A stretch of 64,000 nucleotides of DNA. Source: Atherinomorus stipes (taxonomy: Eukaryota; Chordata; Actinopteri; Atheriniformes; Atherinidae). The notes below the pieces were generated by a model. It was not told where the DNA came from, made no database searches, and saw only the letters and a list, made by a program, of their open reading frames with translations. The translations under genes were made by a program, and so were the position numbers. Below, piece by piece: positions 25,301 to 40,200 of the stretch. Location of the stretch: assembly GCA_023101725.1 (NCBI GenBank), contig JALJCO010013654.1:1-64000 (forward strand). The letters are read 5' to 3'. Numbering within the stretch: the first letter of the stretch is position 1; each line of letters begins with the position of its first letter.

Positions 25301-28300
25301 TATTTGGAAGGAGTAGATGGAGGTATTTTGTTGGGTTTGTTTTGTTGTTTTGCAGGTTTTGCCCTATATTTCCCCCCCCCTTATTTTCCAAATAGCTTCA
25401 GAAGTGAATGATGTCCCATCTATAGAAGCCCCACTGACACACCATTTGTAATCTTAATGGGATTATAAATTAGTTTTATACTTGGTAATACAAATTAAAA
25501 CATGTTTAAATTTATGATGTGCTCCTCTATAAATTCTGATTAAAAGTAGAGATCAGAAGTGATGAATCTTTTGTTGCATGACTTTGTCAAACAGGTGAAA
25601 GATGAGGTGATGCTGAAATGGAGTAAAGTTTAAACACTAATGATCTGCATTGTAAATCAGTTGAGAGTGAGTCTGAAGGCCTCCATGGAGATGACATCAT
25701 CATCATTTATTTTATTCCAAACCCAATAAGACAAATATGTAGACAAAAAAACAAAGGGAACAAGAAAAACTGTCCAAAATGGGGTAGGTAGAAGTAATGA
25801 AACATATTTTTCCCTACCCCTTTTAAACAATTACAAACTACTGTTCTGTTTGACTCCCCATTTTTATATTTTGGATATATTCAGAGTTTGCATTAAACTG
25901 TGTATTCCTGAAATATTTTCAGCCTTGGATGAGATGAACAGCTGCCTTTATGTCTTGGCCCTCACCCACTAGTGGAGGGATATCAATCCTTCCAGGATTT
26001 CGTGGCACTTTTTTTTTTTTTTTTTTTATTGTTGCGGCTTAAAATGCTTGATTTTGCACTAAAAGTGCTTTTCTTTACACCCTCCTTTTTTTAAAGCCTT
26101 TTAAATTATTTGAAATATCTTAATTAATAAAAAGAAATTTAAAAATCTGATATCCCAACATTTTAATTGTAAGAAGTGCACTATTTGACAGTATACAGTC
26201 TGTTAACACTGCTTGTAGGCAGTGGAAGATTTCCTGCACTATAAGAGACTATAAGAGACTGCAAAATGCAAATATGACTATAAACGACACAGGGCGCATG
26301 TCAGGTCTCTTGGGCAGTGAACTTTTCAAACACACATCCAGATGTGTGCCACATCCTGATAAAAGCTTAAGAAACGACACAACAGAGGCGTTGCGTGTCT
26401 ACTTGAAGAGAGGAGCTGATTATTGGCCGCATATAGGCTAATCTCCGCATCCTCCCTGGTGGCATAAATGTTCTACTGCTGTGTTTCCTAATCCTGGTCC
26501 TCAAGTACTGCTGCCCTGCACGTTTTGGAGATTTCCATACTTTAACACACCTGACTCAAAAGAATGGCTCATCAGCAGGCTTGCAAAGAACTTGATGAGC
26601 AGTTCAATTAATCTGCATTAGGTCTGCTGGAGTTGGAGGGAACTAAAACATGCATGGCAGGGATACTTGAGGACCAGGATTGGGAAACACTGTTCTCCTG
26701 TATCAGGTCCCGCTTCAATAGTTCATTTAAAGTTAAAAGATGCAGCAGCACAAACATGACACAGGAATCTGTTGTAGATGTCAGTTGGCTTTTTGCGGAG
26801 TCACCCACAATGGGCAATATGCACAAGTCCACGACTTCCTGAACTTAGTATGACTCCTTTGTTTCCTGTCTTTCATTATTGGACAAACTGATTAATCCAG
26901 GTGTGTCTGGCCACTGTCATTGTGGTAACTGGATCAGGCACACCTGGATTAATCAGTTTGTCCAATAATGAAAGACAGAAAACAAAGGAGCCCTACTAAG
27001 TTCAGAAAGTAGTGGAGTCGTGCATATTGGCCATACCCCCCATAAAGGCCGATCAACCAGCTTTCTGAGACCCGCTGAGGTCGGAGAGCGCGAGTGCAGG
27101 ATGACATGAAAGATGTAATCGTCGTTAGATTCCAGCAGCTGTTTACACTGTCTGGACTCATCCTGCATTGTCAGAAAATTGAATTCTGGAGGCCGTTATC
27201 AGATATTTGCATGCCTTCTCAGTACATGTTACCATGTAGGGGGCCAGAACGCGACAAGACTTGCGTTTTACTGCCTCAGCATTGTAGTGTAAACAGGGTC
27301 TAAATTGAACCTGTCACATGATTTGTCTCGTCTGTTCGCACATTTCTGGGACACTGTGTTGTTTTGTTTTTTCAGATTTGTTTGTTTGTTTTTTACTCTC
27401 TGTAGGTGTTTTGGGGTGGAAAGTGTTGCAGTTGTTCAAATAATTGGATAAAATTACAAGATGAGCAGAATTGTCGGGGATTTGGCTGAATTTGCGTAAA
27501 TAGTTGCAATTGCAACATTGCGAAGTCCTGAAGGGACCGTGATATGTTAGCCTACAGCTAGCATTTTATTGTAAGGTGTAACTGCAGAACAGCTACACCC
27601 TAAAAGAGGTGCTGAAATGTCTCTCATGAGAATAAAATCATAAATGATCTGTACTGTAGTGACTTAGACAAAAGGAACATTTGATACTGCAGAAATAGCT
27701 GCAGGAGTCCTCTTCTAGCCTCATTCAACATCCCTCATGCTCAGTATGACTCCTGTATAGTTCCTGCCAACGAGAAAAATGCGTGAAATTCCCTTTTAAC
27801 TTTGCAATGACATTTGTATTAAAGAGCCAATGCATAATACTATTACTATCATTTAGAAATGATATAAAAAGGTTAATACTCGGCACACGGGCTTAATCAT
27901 ACCCCAGAATGCCGCCTTTTTTCACCAGCCAAGATCCTCATATCAACTTTTGTCTTCTCTGTCAAAGGGGATTTTATGGATGTGCTTTTTCTGAGTCACT
28001 GATGTTCTGCATCAGCTTCAGTGCCAGTTAGATTTAGATCAGGCTCACAAATCCACTCATGTGGCCTGTGCTTTGTAAATAAAGCAGAAAAGTACTGAAG
28101 CTGGACTTTGGAGGTCATTTTTACAGGGCATCAACTGTCAATCTAATAACTTGTCAATAGTTTTGGCCAAAATAGTGGTTGCTTCTCTTTCCAGTGGGTG
28201 TTTATTTTCCAGGGTCACTTTGTTGACATTAGCTCAGAAACATGCCGCTTCTAGACATGTTTGCATTGTGAAAGGTAATCTCTGGATTAAAATTTGTAAT

Positions 28301-31300
28301 TTGTTACAAAATTCCTTTTTGATGCTGTGATGATAACTTCATAACGGCAAATTACCACCAGACCATACCAGATCTGACACAAAAGGGCTTATAATTCATT
28401 TTTCTGGCTCTGTTGCTGTGTAGCACCAGCTTTTGCAAAAGGTGACATTAAGTCCTGGTAATTTCTTCATGATTTTAAACACAAGCAATTCTGCAGATGC
28501 TGGATAAAATGGAAATCATCATTCATCTGTAATGCCCTATTCTTTCCTGGTGTTGGATTGAGGATTACAGAATTCTGCATATTTTCTTCTATTTTTAATG
28601 TCTTCACACCTGGCTTAGTCTGTCTGGTGAGATTCCAGTGGTTGGCAAGTTGATGAGCAATCTCCTTGCAGTAAAAGCAAAACTGCAAGAACATTGTTAC
28701 ATAAGACTGTTTGGGGATCTTTTCTGGGTTTTTAGCCTTGTATAAAGCGCACCAATCACAAAGAAACTTGATGAATATCTCCACTTTCTTTGAGGTTCTT
28801 TGAATACATATGAAAACATCAAACATAATTCAAAACCTGTATCATCTCCATCTCTAGGATAGAGCCAATCACAAAGAAACTTGATGAATATCTCCACTTT
28901 CTTTGAGGTCCTTTGAATACATATGAAAACATCAAACATAATTCAAAACCTGTATCATCTCCATCTCTAGGATAGAGCCAATGCATTGAGAAAAATGGCT
29001 GGTATGGACTGTAAATGCATGTTTGTGTCTGAGCATTTCTCCAAGCAGAGAAGAGTAAAAAACAGAACAGTGTAAAAATCAAAGAAAACACGAGGAAAAT
29101 CGGTTTATTTCTTTCTGTCACCTGAGTATGATTTGATCCAGTGAATCAGCTTTTGCAGGCCCAGCAGCAGCTGTTAACAAGGTTGATCCATAATCAAGGC
29201 TGCTTGTCACGTCTGCCATCACATCATCTGCAGTAAGCGGAACAGCTCTGCTTGCCAAGAGAAATGCCAAGATTATTTTTACAGCCAGATATTACATTTA
29301 GTTTCTCAGCAGGTTTTACAGACTTTCAGCTGCCCTCAATTTTCAGAGGGAAGCATTGTTAAAGGTAATTTTCTGCACATTAATTGTAATTACTCTCAGC
29401 CAAGTCTCTTTTGTTTCCTGGCTGAGTGCTTCCACCAAAAAGAAAAAAAGATATCTTGGGGGTTTATTAATGCTCAAATTGTAATTGTAAAGGACATAAA
29501 TCACTTGTCAGAGTGCAAAGCTAAATGGAAGCAGCTGTCATTGAATATTTCAGCTTAGGACTCATTCTCTGGAGGCTTGAGTATATGTGTAGAAGGATGA
29601 AAAGGCTTTGGGAAAAAGTCAAGCTTTAATAATTGTGTTAAGATCAGTATAGTCCAATAATAAAGTAGTTCAAACAGGGATTTACTTCTCCTGCACAGCC
29701 TAATAAGTATAAGAACCTCATTCTACTTGTTGGATTTTCTTTGGCTTTGGTTTCATTCAATGATTAGTGATTATCCACTAAAAAAACTGCAGATGTTACC
29801 TGTGGGTTTTCATTCTTACCACTCCTCTATGCTCATAGAAAGTGTTCACTTGTGCAGCTCCATCTGATTTAATACAGGAGCAGTGCATGTCTCCTGACAG
29901 TTCTAAGATACTTTAGGCTAATTGATCCAGATGTGCATGATGTGTCATGTGTATTGTATTTAAATGCAATCGTTTTGCATTCTTTCTTCCGTTCAACACA
30001 AAGACCCCTTAAGTGGACTGAATGACTTGGAACAGCACTCATGCCATGCTTCTGCAGACACAGCCAAGTTAATGGTATTAGCCAAATGGGTATTATCGGC
30101 AAGTGATACCAGGACTTAACCAGCCACCGCTGAATTCTTCTGCTTAGCTCTTTTTCCTCTTAAGATTCAGAGCGCCAGGCTCCAGTTCTGTGGGGAGAAA
30201 AAATGCATTAGTGATCTTTTTTGGAAAGTTTATGCGCTCTGATGAACACAAAAAATAACAAGTAGGTTTAGACGAACCCACACACACAGGTGCACAAGTG
30301 GTCCCTGTCTTCATTTTGTAAGTCTTATGCGTCCATAACAATGGCATCTGCCTTTCTGCTCGGTTACACAGGTAATGCAGGTGGTGAGGGAGCAGATCAT
30401 GCGTGCACTCACTGTCAAGCCTAATTCTCTGGACCAGTTCAAGAGTCGTCTGCAGAACCTGAGCTACACAGAGATCCTGAAGATACGCCAGTCTGAGAGG
30501 ATGAATCAGGAAGACTTCCAGTCCCGCCCCATCCTGTGAGTGATGTACTGTGTGAAATCCAAATATCTCAATTGCCTGCTTTTGTAAAAAGGTCATAATG
30601 TTGATCTGAAATGTTTCCCTAAAGCTAGATGGCAAGATGGCAAACTTAATATGAACAACATTCAGCATTCACTTTGGAGAAAAGATACTTTGAAAAGAGA
30701 CTTGAAAGATCTACTTAATGATATTATTGATAACTCTAGTATTCCATTTTATAACATCCCTTATCAGGTATAAGTACATAGTGTAATGTGGGTCTACAAA
30801 AAGAGCTATAGTGTTTAATATGCTGGTAATTGTTTCCTTTTCCTTTATTCATTTGTCATCTTAGTACCTACAACTCGCCGAAAGCAGACTGCACCTGCTT
30901 TCCTCTCGTGATTAATTTATGCATTAAATTCAAATTGTCTGCGAATGGCATTCCCAGTGAATACTCCATTAACAACCCTGCAGCTCATTACACACAGAAA
31001 GCTAGTTGATCATGAATGCAGGTCCTGTAATGGAGAACATTGTTTTGTCCTGGCTGTTATTAATGAGGTAGGTAGCACTGTTGAGAAATTGCTGCACTCA
31101 GAGGGTCTGTCCCTTTGAACAGTAATCAATGCTGAACTTAGGGCCTACTGAATCAATATTGGGAGGATAGAGACCAAACTTGGGCAGACGGTTAATCCTA
31201 GTGGGGAAAAATACAATATAAGCTGAGGAAAAGGTACTTTTAAATAGTGAGGCAACTAAAAGGTCTCCTTTTTTTTCTAAAGCTGTTTATCACATTAAAA

Positions 31301-34300
31301 CATCTGAAGATGGCTTACAAACTTCTTTACTTATATTTAACATTGAGGGTGTATGACATTATCATAGAAATAAAAAACTGAGCTAAAATCTCTCACCCAA
31401 TATCAGGTTGGAAGGCAAATGATTTTTTTTCTCACTTTTTAACGGTAAAGTGCTGAACATCAGACTGGTGAGTCTCTCTGTAACAATGTGAGACAATCAG
31501 AGGTTAAAATTTTCCACTTATCAATACAGTAGAGTCATGAGTTGTGAACATATTGATCTAAGCTTGTCAGACCACAGATCTAGAAGAAGCCCTGAATTAA
31601 TTACTACAGTGTGCTCCCATTTTCTATCAATTATTAGAGAGAGAGGCTTAACACATGAAAAGGTCAAGGGAAACTTGCAGGGCATAGTGGTTTCTTTCTT
31701 ATTTTTTTAAAAAAGATTATTTAAAAACCTCTACTAATTTTGATGACAAAAAGGGCTAAATTAGCTTCACATAAAGCATGCAACAGCAACACAGAACTAC
31801 CAGAGTATGTCCACAAGCTTTGTTTTAATGCAGTTCTTTTCATTCATTATTCATTTCATTATTTATTACCTTTTTCACCTGTACTTGGTAATATTTTACT
31901 GTTCTTCTAAGTAAGAAATTGACTTTTCCTCAATAGTTGTACCTCACTTCTTTCATTATTTAACTTCTATGCAAGTATTTCCATTACAGAGCTCTTCCAC
32001 GCCAGCACAACACTTGAAGTGTATGTGATCTTCTGCTTTGCTTGAAACATTCAATTAGAATTGACAGTGAAGCTGCTTCCTAAGAAGACAGAGTGTCAGT
32101 GTCCTCTAAAACTCTCAGACAAAAGCACACTTATGCATGTGTAGCCTCGTCAGTGGAATGGTACACGAAGTGGTGAAGCAGGGCTGTCTTCATCCGTCCT
32201 CTCCACCACGAGCCACGCCTTTCCTCCTAGCTGTTCCTTTGAAGATGTCAGCATGAATGTCTGACCACAGATCGACGTAATGACTAGAATCACCAATGAG
32301 GCAAACACATAGGCAGACAGGAAAAGCAGGGGCATAGAGAGAAAAGAAAGGAGGTTGGAAATGTGATCAAGACGAGATGAAAAACTAGAAAATAAATGCC
32401 TGAAATTCTCTGTGGCTGAATTTGGAGAAAACTGGGAGAAAAGAAGAATTGTGAATTTAAAAGAGAATTAAATCAAGCAGATTGACGATAGGGAGCAGCG
32501 CTGCTCGGGCTGATAATTTACATTATTCATGCTAACTGGTGCTCTGTGCATGTATATGACACATACATGAAGATGCATGAATAAATAAAGGGGATTTGAG
32601 CAGAAGCAGCATACATTTTCACTGATGTACCTTATGGGATGCTGTTTTACTCATTTCTAAGTGTATGCACATGTATGGAAGCACATTTTTGTATTTAGTG
32701 TCCATTCCCTCTCTGACAGTCATCATCCAGGGGGTTTGTTACTTTGACTGCATAAGTTCACCTCTTTTCCCCCCTGGTCTTCTAACACCTTGTGGTTCAC
32801 TGTCACTGGCAGTGAATCACACTCTGGATGGGTGTGGTTAACAAATGTAAAAAATAATTCCCAATTCATTTGTGTTTTTTGTTATTTTTTACAGGGAGCT
32901 GAGGGAAAAGATCCAGCCAGAGATCATGGAGCTGATCAAACAGCAAAGGCTCAACAGGTTGTGTGAGGGAACATGCTTCAGGAAAATCAGCAGTCGCAGG
33001 AGGCAAGGTGAGACCGACAGTCTTCACAAGACACACTCGAACATTTCTGTCTTTGCATCACCTTCCTCCGTAGATTTTAGCCACTTCACTGTCCCCTCTG
33101 CTGCTCTCACAGAGCGAGCCTGTTTATTCTTTTCCCCCCATCACCTAATTCCCTTTTCTCCGTGAAAAATCCCACAGGACATATTTCATCAGCAGGAATC
33201 TTTGAAGCTCTGGACTGCTGTGAATCTGCTGTCATGATCACTCACATAACTTTTCTGGCTTCCTGAACCTTTGAAGCAGAGACACACAGTGACACATAGC
33301 CTCCCTTAAAGCATTTAAAAATGCAGCACACATCTGTCTGTCTAGAAGTGCACGCGCAGTCTTCCCTCTCCTTTTCCCCTGCCTACATGCATATGCAGTA
33401 TGCAAAGACAGGGGAAGCCAAAATAAATACTTTGAGATGAAAGATGAGGGACCAGCTGACTGCTTTACCCTGTAGCTGCAGTGTGAGGTAAAAATGACAA
33501 AACGGTGTATTACCTTGTGAGATGTGACACAGCCCAGAAGCTTTAAAACGTCTTGCTCAAAATTTCCTGTCCCATTTTCACGTAATTAAGTTTATGTATT
33601 GATGCCATTCCTTCTTGGTGACACAGTAGAAAGGAGGGATCAGAACAGAAATTGAAAATCCAGCAGTCACCCTCAATTTGAGTGCATTCAAATCATCTTG
33701 CTTTATATCATATTTTATACTATGCTGTCACAAGAAAGAAATCAAGCAAGGAGCAGTGGAAGAGGATAAGAGAGGAGCAGCAGTTACACAACTGAGCCTG
33801 CATAATATACTGCTCTTCGGTCAGGGAGAATTTAATCTGCAGGAGACCTGATCCCTTCACTCTTCTGTCCTCCCTCTTTCACCTTTCATCACCCCTCTCA
33901 GTCACCTCTGCATTTGTCTACTTATAAAAATGCATGAAAAAATCCCAGAGACAAGCTCAGGCTGTGATGACGGCTATCAGACACCTCGCATCCTTTTCTT
34001 TTTCCACTAAGTTAAATTAAAAGTGAGTAAAGGAAGGTGGTTTTCCTCCCTTCCTCAACATATGCTGGCATTTTAGAGCCAAATCACAATTTGTCTTGGC
34101 AGCTGTCATCCAAGTGTTGACAGCGCGGAGTTACAGAATCAAAGAAGCTGAAAAAAATGTTCAGGTTTGAGACCAGCAGCCTGATTGAGTATCGGATCGT
34201 CTTCGTTGCTAGCGGTAGGCTAATTTATGCTTGTCAGGCTCTTGTGCAGCACCATGCTGGAATTGGGCTCATATTACCATATCATGTTTATTACTTCAGA

Positions 34301-36396
34301 GATCTTAGAAAGCTATTTCGGAAGTGAGGATGCAAGCACTCACCCAGCCACATGAATACCGTACAGAAACAAAAGTGCATTAGCCAGACTCGCACTCAGT
34401 AGAGAAAGCAATCCATGAGCCCGTCTGGATTTAATGTAGCTCACTTGCCAGCAGGGTTGCATTGGCTTTAATCCGCTGCAACAACACACACCATCATTCT
34501 CTTTTTTTTTTTCCCCCTCCCTTTCTTTTTGGCAAGCTACAGCTATGTCTCAAGTCTTTCCTCAAGTCCCAAGTTAAGTCTCTTTTAGAGGCATGCAATG
34601 GCTGATTCCCCAGACAGCCACTACGCTCTCTTTACCCCACGTTACTCTATTGTTACATCAGAGAAGTATCCTTTTAAATTTTTTAACAATTTTGTTATTT
34701 ATATTTTATTTCCTTGGCTGCTTTGATTGGCTACTGCCTTCTCCCTGCTACAGAAAACCCTAGCTGTGACTGACTTTACCTCTGAGACCATCTTTTTTTA
34801 TGTAGTTTTCTCTTCTCCTTTTGAACGTGTGGATCTGCACCATCTTCACTATGCTGCCCCCTTTCTCTCATATTTCTATTCCCCTTACATGTACATGTTT
34901 ACTCTCCTTCTCCTCTCTGAGACTTTGTTCTCTCACCGATCCTCCTCGTATAGTATGTGCATGCATTAAAATGTGAAGAGCACTTTGTCCTTCAGACCTT
35001 AAACAAGCCAAATAAGAATAAATTAAGCCTTATAGCAGGGTTAAAAGTACACTTGATGTTGAGTTAATGAGGCGTTAAATCTAAACGGGTGGTGCAGTTT
35101 AGTTATTTGCACACTGATTAGGCAAACTTTCCTCATGCTTACTGGTTCTGTTTAACTCTCTGCTCAAATGTTTCTTTTTAACATGAATATATTTTACCCT
35201 TTTAACACTGTCCCACAGCATATTGCATGACTTCTTAAAAGAACTCTATCCTGCAGGGACATCACACCAGATTAAAATATTAATTCAGCTGACTCCATTG
35301 CTGATTAATTTTATGCTCCATGTTCTATGCTGTCCATTTCAAGGGAACGCCTCTCTAAAAGCTTATGCTTTTTTTTAAGTTTAAAGGAAAGGAACTACAT
35401 ATACAGCGCAGGTCACAGCAGGTGGCAGCAATTTTGTCTCAGTGAGGTGTACCTTGTATAAATATAGCAAATTTGTCCCAATTCTGTTAAATATCTGTTA
35501 TTTAAAGTGATACAGGAATAAATTCCAAGCTAGAAATACACCATCTTCATTTCAAAAAAAGAGCTTAATACTTCTGTATACAAACCCACATAAGGATGCA
35601 AATCAGACATCCCATCGGTTAGACTGACCGACGGATGGGGTTCTCTTGCATCATGGTCACCAAACCCTGTGCTCCCTGTGGACTGATGCCACTCTGCACT
35701 TGCCTGGCATCACCAACTGGCTATTTTCAAGAGTTAGGATTTGGACTGTGCACATGCCAGGCAGACCTCCCCAGTCTGTGCCTGCTCACTGCCAGCTGAG
35801 CTCAGTGCTCACCGTGGCAGAAAGAATAGTGAAAAACATCAGCCTGAATGCAGAAGCTGGCCATGGAGGAGACCGTAACTGGCAGTTTACAGATGTGGGT
35901 AAAAGTCTTGAACCACCCTTCATTACTTTATATTGAAAATACCTGAAGTAATTAACTAAAATTTGCAAAGAGGCATGAAAATACAGTGGATAAGGTCAAA
36001 AATAGTTCTAATAAGCTTGACAGTCATATGACCACCTGTATTTTTCAGTCAATTCTAAACCTTCTTACATAAGTTTCTTTTCCTTTAATTTCTTTAAGTA
36101 GTCTTCAAAAATAGTTCTCCAGGCTTTTTGAAAGACATTTTAAAGCCCCCCCATGTCAATGTTGGCTGCCTTTTGTTCTGTTCTTTGATCCCACACTGCT
36201 TCAGAAATGTTGTGGTGCAGACTCTTAGGAGTGACTGGTTGCCTCTGGTTTTCACTCCAGTTCCTCTGTAATTTGGCATACCTCAGCCTCTTTACCTTGC
36301 TTAAGAATGGCTTAAAGGCAGCCAGTTTTCCAGGGAGACTATTTCTGGTGACGCTTTAGTGAATAGTGGACTGAAGGAACAGATACATAGGGGATT

Positions 36397-36436
<40 letters not shown>

Positions 36437-37170
36437 CATATATTTTAAGAACACCACTTTCAGATAATGATCATCTGTTAAATGTAGTTTCTTTTTTTTT
36501 TTTTTTAGGCCTGTCATTTCTTATTTTGTCCTCCATTTGTCCTCATTATAATCTTTAATTCTTTAATGACACATTGTACACAGTGCTGAGAAATTCCCGG
36601 TTTTCACCTAACATTTCTTTGGGAATCATCTTGTTGGTAATGTGTTTTTGTAACAGGCTGCTAATCGCATTTAATATTAAAAATGCAATTCAAGGTTGTT
36701 ATCAAACAAACAACAAAAAAGAAACATTCCTATAAAAATGATCAAGTACCAGGACTGGACTTCATCATTCAGCACATGGTCTTTCAGCACTAATTTTTAA
36801 GCAGCATCCACATTAGCAACCACCAACATTTTCTTTAAAGGTTATCTGACTAAAACTTTAGCTAAAACTGCCTCCATACTGGTGGGTGGAGTAAGTCTGT
36901 GTAGGGGTCCTCCCTCTGCATTTCATCATGCTTATGAAGAACCGTGTTCTCACAACAATTTGGACATGTAATTGCTTGTAAACAGCTTTACTTATTTAAC
37001 TGAAATCATGTTGTTAAACTAAAGAGTTGTGTTTTTTCCATATAAAATTTTCATCCTTTTTTCCTGCTCGCAATGAAAGTTTTAGAATTCTGTACCTCTG
37101 CTAAAGATCTGAGCTGAGATTTAGTTTCACAAGGTTACTGGGAGATTGATTAGCTTCTTTACCTCAGAAT

Positions 37171-37206
<36 letters not shown>

Positions 37207-40200
37207 TGCCTCCTGTATATTTATTTAAATCATACAATTAGAAGAAATTGAAGAATTGAAAGTCCCTTCTTTATCTTGTGTTGACTGTGGCGTATATTGT
37301 CGATGATCGGCTGTTAAAATGATGAAGACCAACCATCTGTTTTGCCGCCCATCATGATCCCTCATGGAGAGCATCATGGCCCATCTGTGCATTTTCCTCA
37401 GGGCTGTTTTAATTTTTTTTGTTGTTGTTGTTTTGGTCCAAGATTATTTTTGCCTTGCTGATTCTTTTTTTTTTTTTTTCCTGCTGATGACTCATATGAT
37501 ATCTTGTGCCAGCCGCTGATTATGTCCTAAGTCCTCAAAATATCTCACTTCCTGGACTCTGCCTTTTTTTTTCTTGTCATTTCTTCTAGATAAGTTTTGG
37601 TATTGCCGCCTGTCCCCGAATCATAAAGTCCTGCACTATGGAGATCTGGAGGAGAGCCCCCAGGGCGAGGTGCCACATGACTCTTTACAGGACAAATGTG
37701 AGTGTGCAAATGCTTAAAAACCTAATGTGTATTTTCATAGCATTTTCTGTCATAATTCACATTATTTATTGAAGTATGCATGTCTTCATTGGTCCATTAG
37801 CAAAGTCCAGTATGCATGGACAGCTGTCACTGATAGTGAAACTCCAGGGTTTTTTGCATTTTTGTTGGTAAAGGTATCAAATAACTGGGTTGAATTTGAA
37901 GCTTTAATTATTTGGATTAATCCGGCTTGACACCGTTTTCACAGGGTTGTTGTTGTTGTTTCTGTTATAAACTCACATCTGTCCTCTCTGCAGTGCCTGT
38001 GGCTGATATCAAAGCTGTTATCACCGGCAAAGACTGTCCTCACATGAAGGAGAAAGGAGCCCTGAAGCAAAACAAGGTGCGTGTCCGTGTGCACATGCTT
38101 ATGCATGTTTGCATGTGCAAGTGGGTGGGTGGGTGTGTATCCCAGGCAAGAGACCGTGTCTTTGTGTGTGTGTGTGTGTGTGTGTGTGTGAGTTGCATAA
38201 CTTGTCAGTTATATAAATTTTGCTTTGGGAAATAACACAATAACTTCCAACTCAGCAGCTCTGAACAGAGACATATGTATTCATCTGTGGGGTTGTGTTG
38301 AAATAAATTAATGAATCGTCCTTCAGTTGTTGACAGAAATCACACAGGAGTCACCAGAACCATGCTGACATCTTTTCTTTTGCTGTTTCAAAGAGACTAA
38401 CATATGGGCATGCACTCTGTGGTGCTTTAACCAGGATGAAAGAGCCATCTTGTCTGCATCTGTGTACACTTCATGCTGTAGTTTACCTCCACAAACCCCT
38501 GGCCCCCACCCAAGGGACTCTGATATATTGCATCTTGGATAAATAGCCTTGAAGACAAAGGAGCGTACCTCCTCCCTTCTTTGCCTCCTTTATTACCTTG
38601 TCGATAAGCGCAGGTCTAGGAGAATGACCTGAGGGGGCCTGTGGGATGTCTAGCAGGCCTGTCCCAGCCTTGTGAATGAGAGCATGAGCACATTTCATTA
38701 CTCACTGTTACAGGGCCCGCCAAAGTCACCTCTGCAGGCTTCAGAGCAGAGCTGGCATGTTGGAGATTTGTGAGACAGTGGTGGGAGGATGAAGACGAGT
38801 GCAGCATTTCCAGACTGTCATTCACTTCAAAGCAATTTTGGGGATTGTGATCTTATAAGTGTGCATTCAGGGACATATTTCCCTCATTTTAATAAGTCTT
38901 TGTGAGAAAACAGGAGCACCTGAGTCTTAACTTTTATGCATTTTAGACAGAATTCCACAAATGAGACTATATTTAAAGTGCGGTGGATTACAGTTCATGC
39001 ATTTTACAACTGGTCTGATTTTGTTTGAGAAATCATTTGCATTTAAAAATCAGGTGAGGATTTGTGCAGACGTATTTTTTAAGAAGGGCGGGAGTAACAG
39101 CTGTTGTAGGGGGAAAAGGAAATTAAATGAAACAGTTCTTCATTTAAATATCAGTCATAGCATACACAACAGCACAAAAGGGGAGCTGCATTTAATTATT
39201 TTACAAGAAGAAACAGACAGCAGCTAATGAACACTGTTTTATTACCCTAGACACAAGAGCAGAATTATTTCAGATCATAAACTTGAAAACTTGCAAAGCT
39301 GCAAATGCCCTTTGGGAATTGCTTTCATTATTTCCCTTTTTTATGCTTCTGTGGAGATGCTAGCTATCATCCATCTTTATCACCTTAGTTTTCGTTTTTA
39401 TACAGTATGTCACTAGCTTTACCCTGACTGAAATATCTTGCCATATATGGATTTTCAAGAGATCTTGTGAAGCCACTCCCAGTATTATGGGAGTATGTGG
39501 CCATATCTAGTTATTGCAATGCTAAAAGACTTTAACCTTAAGGCATCCACATTAGCCTCATGTGTAGAGGCTAACACACTGTACTACTGTTCATAGTGAG
39601 CATTTTAGCAAGCTGACATTAGCAGTTAGTTTGCAGCAGCCTCACAAAGCTGAAACATTTCACCTGATTGACCTTCACTGCATCTTTTCTTCTCCGAGCA
39701 TTTTGATCTGAGACAAATTTCCCCACTGAACTGTCTTTAAGCTCTTTCCCCCAAAAGGTCAACCAGGGCTGCAGCTCCAGCCTGACCGTGTAATTTCCGA
39801 TTCAATCCTCACACTCAATTCAGTTTGCCACAGCAGTAAAGAGAATTTTGAGGGATTAGAGCTGCAATCATATCATGTCACATAATTTCTCAGCCCCCCC
39901 AGACATTTTACATCACCTTACATTTTGTTGACATGAGATGGGTTAATGTACAGTTGATGCCTCAGATGGTGATGGAGTTTGAGGAAAAGGGGAATTGCAG
40001 TGTAAATCTCACCTGTTATCCCCCCCCCCCCCCTTTCTACCTTCCCACCCTGTCACTGTGCATCTTCTGCTTTGTACCATTTTCTGTTCACCACTCCTCC
40101 CTCCCTGCTTTTCACCCTGTCCTCTCTGCAGGAGGTGTTAGAGTTGGCCTTCTCTGTCCTCTATGAGTCGGACGAATACTTAAATTTCATTGCTCCTGAC

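Larger units (their letters stand above)
13375..30371 (+). other. elmo1: 17-kb elmo1 intron
   Basis: A very long intron. It holds a decayed repeat ORF (13870-14060), an RFX-like site, a promoter-like segment, several inverted-repeat elements and a tandem duplication, listed separately. Other long open frames (for example 20.2-20.8 kb, C/T-rich) are low-complexity. Confidence 0.8.
33008..37589 (+). other. elmo1: elmo1 intron with Tc1-like debris and microsatellites
   Basis: No exon is supported. A decayed Tc1-like fragment lies at 35893-36395, a TA repeat at 36401-36434 and a CA repeat at 37172-37204. The rest is unremarkable. Confidence 0.6.

Noticed and set aside
31430..31690. Possible LINE endonuclease phrase near LVRPQI and HRSRRSPE
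   Set aside because: The match is too weak and broken to assign.
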